DNA of 64,000 bases from DATKPA01 sp051955985 (GTDB taxonomy: Bacteria > Planctomycetota > Phycisphaerae > WQYP01), in assembly GCA_051955985.1 (NCBI GenBank), contig JBQCGD010000027.1, forward strand, positions 1 through 64,000, in the 5' to 3' direction. How positions within the stretch are numbered: the first letter of the stretch is position 1; every line of letters starts with the position of its first letter. This document shows, piece after piece, positions 44,509 to 51,988 of the stretch. The position numbers and the translations under genes were made by a program. Under the pieces are notes generated by a model, which was not told where the DNA came from, searched no databases, and saw only the letters and a list, made by a program, of their open reading frames with translations.

Positions 44509-45068
44509 TGTGCCACCGCCACTTTCTCGCCGCTCTCGAAGTAAACCGTCAGCGTCATGTCGACCTGCACGTTGCCCGGCACCTTTTCGTCCGCCTGGAT
44601 CGACATATCCGTGATCCGCGTCAGCCGCTTGAGTTGCCGTTCCACATCGGATAGGAACCGGTAAAAACCGTCCTTCATCGGGCCCGTGATCACCATGCGG
44701 ATCGACTGGCTGCTGTACGTCGATTTTTCAATGACCGGGTTCGTCCGCACGCTCTTGATGTTCAGGTGGTTCTTGACCGCAAGGTTCCACACGTCGTTGT
44801 AGACCGCCTCGGTCTCCTTCGCCGTCGGCAGCTTGTGCTCCAGCAACGCCACCACTTCGTGCAGTTGCTGGATCTCCGTTTCCATGTTCTTCGTCGGGGA
44901 TTTCTGCAGCTTGTCCGCCAGCTCCTGCAGCTTCTCCGCCTTCTCCTGTGTCCGTGCTTTCACGTCGGCAAGATGCACGTCCAGCGGCTTGAAGAGCATG
45001 AAATACGCCGCCACCGGCATCGCCAGGAGCAGCACGAAAAAGATGAATGTCCGTGGTCCGAATTGCAT
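44505..45068 (-). CDS. pilO: Pilus assembly protein PilO
   Basis: 187 residues. An N-terminal helix (TFIFFVLLLAMPVAAYFMLF), a coiled coil (DVHLADVKARTQEKAEKLQE) and a ferredoxin-like domain are in the PilO order. It forms heterodimers with PilN in the periplasm. It lies 34 bases after pilN and overlaps the next gene. Confidence 0.87.
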   Translation of the reverse strand: MQFGPRTFIFFVLLLAMPVAAYFMLFKPLDVHLADVKARTQEKAEKLQELADKLQKSPTKNMETEIQQLHEVVALLEHKLPTAKETEAVYNDVWNLAVKNHLNIKSVRTNPVIEKSTYSSQSIRMVITGPMKDGFYRFLSDVERQLKRLTRITDMSIQADEKVPGNVQVDMTLTVYFESGEKVAVAQ

Positions 45069-45102
45069 ATCTCACCTTCCGGCAGGCCGGCCTTTCTGTT
45101 AC

Positions 45103-45822
45103 TCAGTGCGAATCAGCCGCGGAACTCAGGGCATCCGAGCCCGTCATCTGCCGCAGGTCCGCTTTCGGATTGATCTTCATCTCCACGTGGAATTTCCGGA
45201 TCACTTCCGAATCCTCCGTGTTGTCCTTCTTGGCCTCCTCCGCGAACAGCAGGTTTACGTCCGACAGCAGGTTGCTCTTGTTCAACGCGCTCACGTACTG
45301 CGTCACCTGGCTGTCGTTGCTCGCCGTCCCCACGATGTCGATGTTCACTTGCACCTCGGGCGGCTTCTCCGGCTCCGGCGGCAGATGGGCCGCTTCGCGC
45401 TTCTTCTTTTCCTCTTCGCTGATCGGCGGCCGCGGCAGTTCCTTGCTCTTGAGCTCGAAGTCAACCAGGTTCACCCCCTTGGGCTGCAGTCGCGCCAGCT
45501 CCTCCAGCAACGCGCTCCGGCGGACCTTCTCCATCAGCATGGTCGTCAGTTCCGCCTTCTGCATCATCTTGGCCTTCTCGCGGTCGATCTCCTGCACCTC
45601 GAGGATCTGCTTGTTCGCATCCTCAAACTGCTGGTTCACCTGCGCCTCGTAGTCGTAAATCGCCTTCGCCGCGAAGTGCTCCTTGTACCACCACGTGGCC
45701 ACAATCCCGGACACCACCACGACGAGAAGCCCGACGCAAATCACGGCCGTTCGCGCCGCCTGTCGCTTCTCAACGTAGTCCTCCGGCAGGAAGTTCATCG
45801 ACGAATTGGTCATCTGGCTCAT
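45103..45822 (-). CDS. pilN: Pilus assembly protein PilN
   Basis: 239 residues. The N-terminal NFLPEDYVEKR motif matches the conserved INLLP-type peptide that docks into PilM. One helix follows (AVICVGLLVVVVSGIVATWW), then a coiled coil and a periplasmic domain. A charged, Pro/Glu-rich loop (SEEEKKKREAAHLPPEPEKP) is inserted before the final fold. It lies 9 bases after pilM. Confidence 0.88.
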   Translation of the reverse strand: MSQMTNSSMNFLPEDYVEKRQAARTAVICVGLLVVVVSGIVATWWYKEHFAAKAIYDYEAQVNQQFEDANKQILEVQEIDREKAKMMQKAELTTMLMEKVRRSALLEELARLQPKGVNLVDFELKSKELPRPPISEEEKKKREAAHLPPEPEKPPEVQVNIDIVGTASNDSQVTQYVSALNKSNLLSDVNLLFAEEAKKDNTEDSEVIRKFHVEMKINPKADLRQMTGSDALSSAADSH

Positions 45823-45831
45823 GCGGACCTC

Positions 45832-47028
45832 TTACTCAGACTTTTCGTTCGTTTGCGGGACCAGCCCGATCCCCAGCCCGGCGGCAATCGCCCATCCCGG
45901 CTGCGGCTGACGCAGATCGACGGTCGTCTTCGCCACCGCGTCCTTCGACAGGCGCGCCAGCGGATCTCCCAGCGTGGCCGGAACGCCGAGGCGCTGCGCA
46001 ATTTCCTGGCACAAGGCGATGTGCCGGCTCTCGCCGCCGGTGAAGATCGCGCGATCCACCGTCCGCCCCGGAAAAATGCTCTCGTAATACCGCAGGCACA
46101 ACTGCAGCTCCGTGACCAGCTGGTTCACCGGTTCCACCAGCGCCTGCACCACCTTCGTGACCTGTTCTTCCGATGCCCCCTCCTGCCCCGCCGTGCCGTT
46201 CTGCTTGCCCAGCGGATGCGTCTGCGGATCGCCGCCGATCGCCACAACCCCCGCCGGCAGCCGCGGCGCCAGTGCGAGCCGATGCGTCACGTGCACCCGC
46301 AGCTCCCGCGCCTTCGTCACGTCCAGCTTCGTCGCCTCGGCCACCCGCTTGTTGAAGTAGTCCCCGCCAATCGCGATGTGCTTCGCAAACACCATGTTCT
46401 TCCCATGCGCGATCACCACGTGCGTCGCGCCGGCCCCCATGTCGATGAACAGCGTGCTTACCGTCTCATCGCTCTTTCGCCGAAAGATGTGCCCGAAACA
46501 CTCGATGAGTGCCGCCGGTTCGGTGTGAATCCCCACCACCTCCAGCTTCGCTTTCGAAAGCACGTTCAGGTGCCGGTCCACCGTATCCCGCGGCGCCGCC
46601 AGCACGATCACTTCCTGCTTCGCTTCCTGGTTCTGGTAAACCTCCCCCGCGATCGTGTGCCGGATCACCGCCCGCCCCGCATCGAACGGAAGCTTGCCCG
46701 CCGCTTCAAACGGAAGGGCCTTCACCAGTTCATCGTTCGACATCTTCCCCACCCGCAGATGCTGCACCGCCATGTGGCTCGAAGGCAGGCACGTCACCAC
46801 CTGTTTCCCCCGGAATCCGTCGGCCGTCGCCTTGCGGATCGCCTCGCCGATGAAGTTGTCGCGCTCCGCGTGCTTGTTGCGGACCTCCTCCGGGATGACC
46901 TCGCACACCGCCGCCACCAGCCGGTGCTGCCCCTCCTTGCCGGGCTCCACCTGCAACAGCTTGATCGTGTCCGTGCCGATGTCCACGGCGATCGGATTCA
47001 CGCGACTTGAAAACCAGGAAAGAACCAT
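45832..47028 (-). CDS. pilM: Pilus assembly protein PilM (actin-like ATPase)
   Basis: 398 residues. Start 47028 (MVLSWFSSRVNPIAVDIGTD) places the actin-like phosphate-1 motif AVDIGTDTIKLLQV at the usual position; GAGG lies 3 bases upstream. Phosphate-2 is LFIDMGAGATHVVIAHGKN, and IFTGGESRHIALCQEIAQRL is the adenosine motif. It is a cytoplasmic member of the PilMNO platform. First gene of the operon; the 290-base spacer upstream (47029-47318) has no gene and should hold the promoter, which I cannot pinpoint. About 30 residues of low-complexity loop (HPLGKQNGTAGQEGASEEQ) are inserted. Confidence 0.93.
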   Translation of the reverse strand: MVLSWFSSRVNPIAVDIGTDTIKLLQVEPGKEGQHRLVAAVCEVIPEEVRNKHAERDNFIGEAIRKATADGFRGKQVVTCLPSSHMAVQHLRVGKMSNDELVKALPFEAAGKLPFDAGRAVIRHTIAGEVYQNQEAKQEVIVLAAPRDTVDRHLNVLSKAKLEVVGIHTEPAALIECFGHIFRRKSDETVSTLFIDMGAGATHVVIAHGKNMVFAKHIAIGGDYFNKRVAEATKLDVTKARELRVHVTHRLALAPRLPAGVVAIGGDPQTHPLGKQNGTAGQEGASEEQVTKVVQALVEPVNQLVTELQLCLRYYESIFPGRTVDRAIFTGGESRHIALCQEIAQRLGVPATLGDPLARLSKDAVAKTTVDLRQPQPGWAIAAGLGIGLVPQTNEKSE

Positions 47029-47318
47029 ACGCCTCACCACAACAAGGGCGCCGAGCGAAGGGCCAACCGACAAAAACGCGGAGAGCCCTTCCCGCACGTG
47101 GAAACTATCGACGGGGCAACTTGGGTGGTTTAGATGGGATGGTGGGTATTCACAATAAAGACAACCCGAAGGGCGCAATAATATCGCCCGCCCCAGTCTT
47201 GTTGCCGCACGGCGTGACCGCCCGCCCCCGCAGCGTCAAACCAACCTTCCGACAGCTCCCGCCACGGCAACCCCCGACGTCGCCACCGCTCGACCACCCT
47301 CCTGACGCTTATCGGATC

Positions 47319-48242
47319 TCACCCCGCGACAGTACCCCCTACCTTGGCGCTTCCCGCCATTGCGTCCTCCCCCCTCCCTTCACCCGCCGCCGCAGGCCCC
47401 GGAAGCCCCGAACCCGCCGCCACCTCCGGCGCCAACTGCTCCCCGCACTCCGGACATATCGGACGCGTCAGTTGGTGCAGGTTGTATCCGCACTTCGGGC
47501 ACCGCGGCTCCTCCACCTCCACCCTTATCCGCAGCCGGCACCCGGAACAGTACCCCGACCCCAGCGGCACGTCTTGAAACTTCTTGCAGCGCGGGCACTG
47601 CAGGTGAATCACCTCCCCTACCATGCTCAGAACGTCCGGGACCTTCACCGCCAGAAAACGCCCCAACAGCAGCACCGCCAGGACGCCCGCCACGCTCAAC
47701 ACCATCGACGCCAGGAAACAGGTCTCCGCGTCCCGCATCACCGACCAACTGTCCGCCCAGATCAACCCCATGAAAATTGCCGTCGCCACTGTCATCGACG
47801 CCACCGTTCCGATCTGCAGCAGCCTTCCGAGGACGTTCAAACGTTGCGCGTAGACAAACGCGATGAGGCACAGGAAAGCCGCCCACACGATCCCCGTCCC
47901 CACCACTTCGCCCGCCAGTTCCAGCAGCTTCTGGTCCCCCGGTGCCACCGGTCCGCGGAACCGGCGCGAATCGATCCAGATCATGAACACCGGCAGTACT
48001 ACGACGTTGATGCCTGCAAGCAATGCCCCCACCGCGGCAATCCACTGAAGCCCGCGCCTTTCCATCGCAGGCAGCGCGGCAAAACTCAGCAGGATCATGA
48101 AACCCACCCCCAGTGCGCTCACCAGGATGCTGTCATACAGCAACGGCCGGCCTCCCAGGAAAATCGCCGCGACCGTGGCAGTCGTGGCAATTCCCACCAG
48201 CACGATCAGGACCATCAGATAAACGCGTTTGAATTGCGGCAT
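47319..48242 (-). CDS. Zinc-ribbon multispanning membrane protein, unknown function
   Basis: 307 residues. Start 48242 (MPQFKRVYLMV) is set by GGGAG 6 bases upstream. Six hydrophobic helices occupy residues 8-205. Then there are two treble-cysteine ribbons: CPRCKKFQDVPLGSGYCSGC and CPKCGYNLHQLTRPICPECG. The second is the CPxCGYDLR-like ribbon common in planctomycete proteins. The C terminus is Gly/Ala-rich. It lies downstream of the EF-G paralogue, beyond a strong terminator, so it is probably expressed independently. Function unknown. Confidence 0.82.
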   Translation of the reverse strand: MPQFKRVYLMVLIVLVGIATTATVAAIFLGGRPLLYDSILVSALGVGFMILLSFAALPAMERRGLQWIAAVGALLAGINVVVLPVFMIWIDSRRFRGPVAPGDQKLLELAGEVVGTGIVWAAFLCLIAFVYAQRLNVLGRLLQIGTVASMTVATAIFMGLIWADSWSVMRDAETCFLASMVLSVAGVLAVLLLGRFLAVKVPDVLSMVGEVIHLQCPRCKKFQDVPLGSGYCSGCRLRIRVEVEEPRCPKCGYNLHQLTRPICPECGEQLAPEVAAGSGLPGPAAAGEGRGEDAMAGSAKVGGTVAG

Positions 48243-48359
48243 CCGGCACTCCCGCAAAATCGATCTGCCTTCCCCTTATACGATAACGCGGAAGCGCGGT
48301 TCGCCAGCCATTGTCTTCGCATTTTTCGACACGACCTCTCTTCTCCCGCTGACTCCCGC

Positions 48360-48397
48360 AAAAGCAGAAGCGGCGCCCTCCGCCGGGCGCCGCTTCT
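48360..48397 (-). terminator. Terminator-like hairpin of the EF-G paralogue
   Basis: Perfect 11-bp stem AAGCGGCGCCC / GGGCGCCGCTT with a 6-base loop; on the minus strand it is followed by CTGCTTTT. It lies 31 bases beyond the EF-G stop codon. Confidence 0.75.
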
Positions 48398-48425
48398 TGA
48401 AAAGATAGCTGCCCCCCCTCCCCCA

Positions 48426-50477
48426 TCACTCGGCCTCCTCCTTCGGCTTGTACGCCGCCACAATCTTCGACTGCACGTTCGGAGGAACCACATCATAATG
48501 ACTGAATTCCATGATGAAACTCCCCTGCCCGCTCGTCACGCTGCGAAGCTGATTGTTGTACGTCATCACCTCGGCCAGCGGTGCCACCGCGCGAATCGCC
48601 GACATTCCCCCCGGAAGCGTGTCCACCCCGTTGATCCGCCCACGCCGCCCGTTCAAATCACCCGTGATGTCCCCCACATATTTCTCCGGCACCGCAATCT
48701 CCATGTTCACGATCGGCTCCAGCAGCGCCGGCCGCGCCTTCTGGATCGCATCCTTCAACGCATACTTCCCCGCCGTCCGGAACGCAATGTCCTTCGAATC
48801 CACCGGGTGGTGCTTCCCGTCGTACACAATCACCTTGATGTCCTGCACCGGATACCCCGCAATCGCCCCGCCCGACAGCACATCGTGCACCCCCTTCTCC
48901 ACCGACGGAATGTACTGCCCCGGGATCGTCCCGCCAAAAACATCGTTCACGAACTCATACCCCTGCCCACGTTCCAGCGGCTCCACACGCAAGTACACCT
49001 CGCCGAACTGCCCCCCCCCCCCCCTCTGCTTCTTTTGCCGATAGTGCCCCTCCGCCATGCTCGTGATCGTCTCCCCGTACGCAAACTTCGGCGGCTTCGT
49101 CGTCACCTCCAGGTTGAACCGGTTCTTCATCTTCTCCAGCATCACCCGCAGGTGCAGGTCCCCCACCCCGTGAATCACCATCTCGTGCGTCTGGGGGTCA
49201 TGCGTCGTCTTGAACGTCGGATCCTCTTCCGCCAGCTTCGACAGCGCTCCCGAAATCTTCACCTCGTCGCCCCGGCTCTTCGGCTCGATCGCCAGCGAGA
49301 ACATCGGCGTCGGATACTTCGGCGTGATCGGCTTCCACTCGTTCGGCGTTCCCGGCTCGTGCAGAATCTGGTCCACGTGGATGTCTTCCACCTTCGCCAG
49401 CGCCACGATATCCCCCGCATACGCCATCGCGCTGATCTCCGGATGATCACGCCCCTCCACCTTCAAGACATGCCCCGTCTTGTGCGACTTCTTCTCGTCC
49501 CCGCATACGAACATCGTGCTGCTGTCCATCTTCCCCTGCAATATGCGCAGCATCGCCAGCTTCCCGACATACGGGTCGGTCGTCACTTTGAACACGTGCG
49601 CCAGCAGCGGCTTGTCCGCATCGCAGGGGATCTCCAGCGTCTCCTCCCCCTTCTTGAGCCGCTTGCACTTGGCCGTTTCCGGGCTCGGGATATCCTCCAC
49701 CAGGATGTGCAGCAGGTCGTCTATCCCCACTTCTCCCTTCGCCGCGGTGAACAGGATCGGAACCACGTGCCCTGCGTTCATCGATTTGATGAAGTACTCC
49801 CGCAGTTCCCCCAGCGGTATCTCCTGGCCCGCGAGATACTTTTCCATCTCCGCGTCGTCGATTTCCACGACCGATTCCACCATCTCCTGGTGAATCGCCT
49901 TCACGTCCCCGAAATCCGTGCTGCCCCGGTCCTGGTCAAAACAGTCCAGCACGTCGCGGCCGTAATCCTTCGGCAGATTGATGCAGTGCAGCTCCGGACC
50001 GAACGTCTCCTTCAGCGTCGAAACCAGGTCCTCCAGCTGCGAGAGTTCCTTCAGCTTGTCGATCTTGTTGACCACGATCATCCGCGCCAGCCCCATTTCC
50101 CCCGCCGCATGGTACAGCCGCCGCGTGTTCGTCTCGATCCCCGTCTCCGCATTCACCACGATCACCGCGGTTTCAACGGCCGGCAGCGCCGCCAGCGCCT
50201 GGCCTATGAAATCGGGGTAACCCGGCGTGTCGATCAGGTTGATCTCCTTCCCCTGGTGCGTCGCAAAAAGCAGCGTCGTGCACGTCGAGTGCTTGTGCTG
50301 CTTCGCCTCCGGCTCGAAATCCGATACCGTGTTCCCCTCCTCCACAGCGCCCATTCTCGTGATGATCCCACAACGGTGCAGCATGGCTTCTGCGAGTGTC
50401 GTTTTGCCGGCCCCGCCATGTCCAACAAGTACAATGTTGCGGATGTCACCGGGCCGGTAGGAACCTACAGAGGGCAT
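48426..50477 (-). CDS. EF-G-like translational GTPase (non-canonical EF-G paralogue)
   Basis: 683 residues. Start 50477 (MPSVGSYRPGDIRNIVLVGH) has AAAGGAG 8 bases upstream. GTPase motifs are GHGGAGKTTLAEAML (G1), DTPGYPDF (G3) and NKID (G4). Switch I reads VSDFEPEAKQHKHSTCTTL instead of the canonical EQxRGITI, which places it in the bacterial EF-G-like group rather than with housekeeping FusA. Domains II to V follow in the usual order; the domain IV motif GGRGQ is GGGGQ, encoded by a run of 14 G (49011-49024 on the plus strand as C). It may promote translocation under special conditions or have lost GTPase-coupled activity; the family's role is not settled. Confidence 0.9.
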   Translation of the reverse strand: MPSVGSYRPGDIRNIVLVGHGGAGKTTLAEAMLHRCGIITRMGAVEEGNTVSDFEPEAKQHKHSTCTTLLFATHQGKEINLIDTPGYPDFIGQALAALPAVETAVIVVNAETGIETNTRRLYHAAGEMGLARMIVVNKIDKLKELSQLEDLVSTLKETFGPELHCINLPKDYGRDVLDCFDQDRGSTDFGDVKAIHQEMVESVVEIDDAEMEKYLAGQEIPLGELREYFIKSMNAGHVVPILFTAAKGEVGIDDLLHILVEDIPSPETAKCKRLKKGEETLEIPCDADKPLLAHVFKVTTDPYVGKLAMLRILQGKMDSSTMFVCGDEKKSHKTGHVLKVEGRDHPEISAMAYAGDIVALAKVEDIHVDQILHEPGTPNEWKPITPKYPTPMFSLAIEPKSRGDEVKISGALSKLAEEDPTFKTTHDPQTHEMVIHGVGDLHLRVMLEKMKNRFNLEVTTKPPKFAYGETITSMAEGHYRQKKQRGGGGQFGEVYLRVEPLERGQGYEFVNDVFGGTIPGQYIPSVEKGVHDVLSGGAIAGYPVQDIKVIVYDGKHHPVDSKDIAFRTAGKYALKDAIQKARPALLEPIVNMEIAVPEKYVGDITGDLNGRRGRINGVDTLPGGMSAIRAVAPLAEVMTYNNQLRSVTSGQGSFIMEFSHYDVVPPNVQSKIVAAYKPKEEAE

Positions 50478-50745
50478 ACAAAACGCTCCTTTCGGGAAGC
50501 GGGTGCCTTCCCATGGGAGCCTCGTGGGGATCGGCGCGAAGTGAGGCGAACGGGCGTCCGCCAGAGCCGATGCGCGGGGCCACATGCCGGACTATACAGC
50601 GCGCACGCCCCCGGGGAAATCGTAAAACGCCGGATCCACGCATAGGGGACCCCTCCCGCCATTACCGGTCCCCCGGAAGCATTTCCCCCTGTCTCACCCC
50701 CTATCCGACCATATCTCAACCATGGCCATCGCTTCACCCGCGCGA

Positions 50746-51183
50746 TCAACGCTCCCCCATCCGCGAGGCCACCAGCCCTGCTGCCAGCCCTCCCAGCGTG
50801 TACACCGCCAGCGTCAGCAGCTCCGTGCGCGGCGTCTTCTTCCCGGGAGGCTGCCCAAGTCCCAACGGTTCGGGCAAGAGTATCGCCCCGATCCCAAGCG
50901 CCGCCCCCAGCAGCGTCCCCCGCAGCGGCGCCCGCTTTCCCGTTCCGACCAGTGCATACGTCGCCGCGTTGGACGCAAGATCCGCGACCAGTGTGGATTC
51001 GAATAGTGCCTGCCCGCGCGGTGCATTCATGCCCGCCGTCGATAGGATCTTTTTCAAACCGCGAGCCCCGAGAATGTCCATCCGCGGCGCCCCCGGGAGG
51101 TGGCTGTGACGAATCGTTTCATGGGCAAGCGTCAGAGTACAGGCGCCCGCGAGTCCACCGATCATTGCTCCGCCGAGGCTCAT
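50746..51183 (-). CDS. Small membrane protein of unknown function
   Basis: 145 residues with three or four hydrophobic segments: SLGGAMIGGLAGACTLTLAH, ASNAATYALVGTG, GTLLGAALGIGAILLPEPLG and ELLTLAVYTLGGLAAGLVAS. The segment HETIRHSHLPGAPRMDILG looks conserved, and I recognise the layout from uncharacterised proteins in several phyla. AGGAGG precedes the ATG by 8 bases. It stands alone between EF-G and a response regulator. Function unknown. Confidence 0.8.
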   Translation of the reverse strand: MSLGGAMIGGLAGACTLTLAHETIRHSHLPGAPRMDILGARGLKKILSTAGMNAPRGQALFESTLVADLASNAATYALVGTGKRAPLRGTLLGAALGIGAILLPEPLGLGQPPGKKTPRTELLTLAVYTLGGLAAGLVASRMGER

Positions 51184-51439
51184 GGCAAGCTCCTCCTCAA
51201 TGCCGTCACGTCAACATGGTTGAGCAATAATCGTTCCGCGGAACTGGTGAGCCGCACCCCGCACGGTAAAATCCTACCGCAATTCGCTTGGGCTGAGGTT
51301 GAATATGGAAGTCGCCCCCTGCTGTTGCGCGGTGTGGTTCCTCGCCGTCGGCGTGCTCGCGCTCATCGCCCGCGAGTTGTTCTCCCCCCCGAAAACCCCG
51401 CCCGCTTCCCCAGGAGCATTCCCCGGAGAACGACTCCGC

Positions 51440-51814
51440 TCAACCGCGTCCCTTGCCGAGAAGCAATTCTATCCGCTGCGCGAGCGCCGAATAGCCGATC
51501 GCCCCCTTCACCAGGTACTCCTGTGCCCCCGCTGCTTTGGCCTGTTTCATCACCGATTCAGAAAAATCCACGCTGTACACCCAGATCGGAACGCCCGCAA
51601 ACGTCGGATCGTGCCGCACCGCGCGGATGAACATCAGCCCGTTCATCACCCCCGGCATCTGCATGTCCAGCACGATCAGCTCCGGCCGACGCACCGCAAG
51701 AAGCGACAACGCCTCCATCGCGCTGGGAATGGCAATCGCGTTGTAGCCGAGCACGCGGAGGAGACGTTCGAGACTGGCTCCCATCGCCGCGTCATCATCC
51801 ACGATCAAAATCAT
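51440..51814 (-). CDS. Single-domain response regulator
   Basis: 124 residues, only a receiver domain. The acidic pocket D6-D7-D8 is in MILIVDDDAAMG, the phosphoacceptor is D50 in LIVLDMQMPG, S81 is the Ser/Thr switch and K103 is in YLVKG. No output domain and no neighbouring histidine kinase, so it must act by phosphotransfer or protein contact, CheY-like. A pilus operon lies 4.5 kb away, but a link to motility is only a guess. Confidence 0.92.
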   Translation of the reverse strand: MILIVDDDAAMGASLERLLRVLGYNAIAIPSAMEALSLLAVRRPELIVLDMQMPGVMNGLMFIRAVRHDPTFAGVPIWVYSVDFSESVMKQAKAAGAQEYLVKGAIGYSALAQRIELLLGKGRG

Positions 51815-51988
51815 GGGGATCCACTTGCCTTACAAACCAATTAGTAATGCCCACTGATAATCCGGGCGACTATACGCGCTCCATCGCCGGCTGCAAAGCA
51901 GGAACAACGCGCGAAATTGGCTTTTTTTCAGAAATCTCCCACCCATCCGCGTGCCGCAAAAAGCATGCGGAATCCCGCTCTATTCCTC

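Noticed and set aside
51305..51438. Possible small plus-strand membrane peptide (MEVAPCCCAVWFLAVGVLAL)
   Set aside because: The hydrophobic start is tempting, but the frame runs on antisense through the whole response regulator gene and has no proper end before it.
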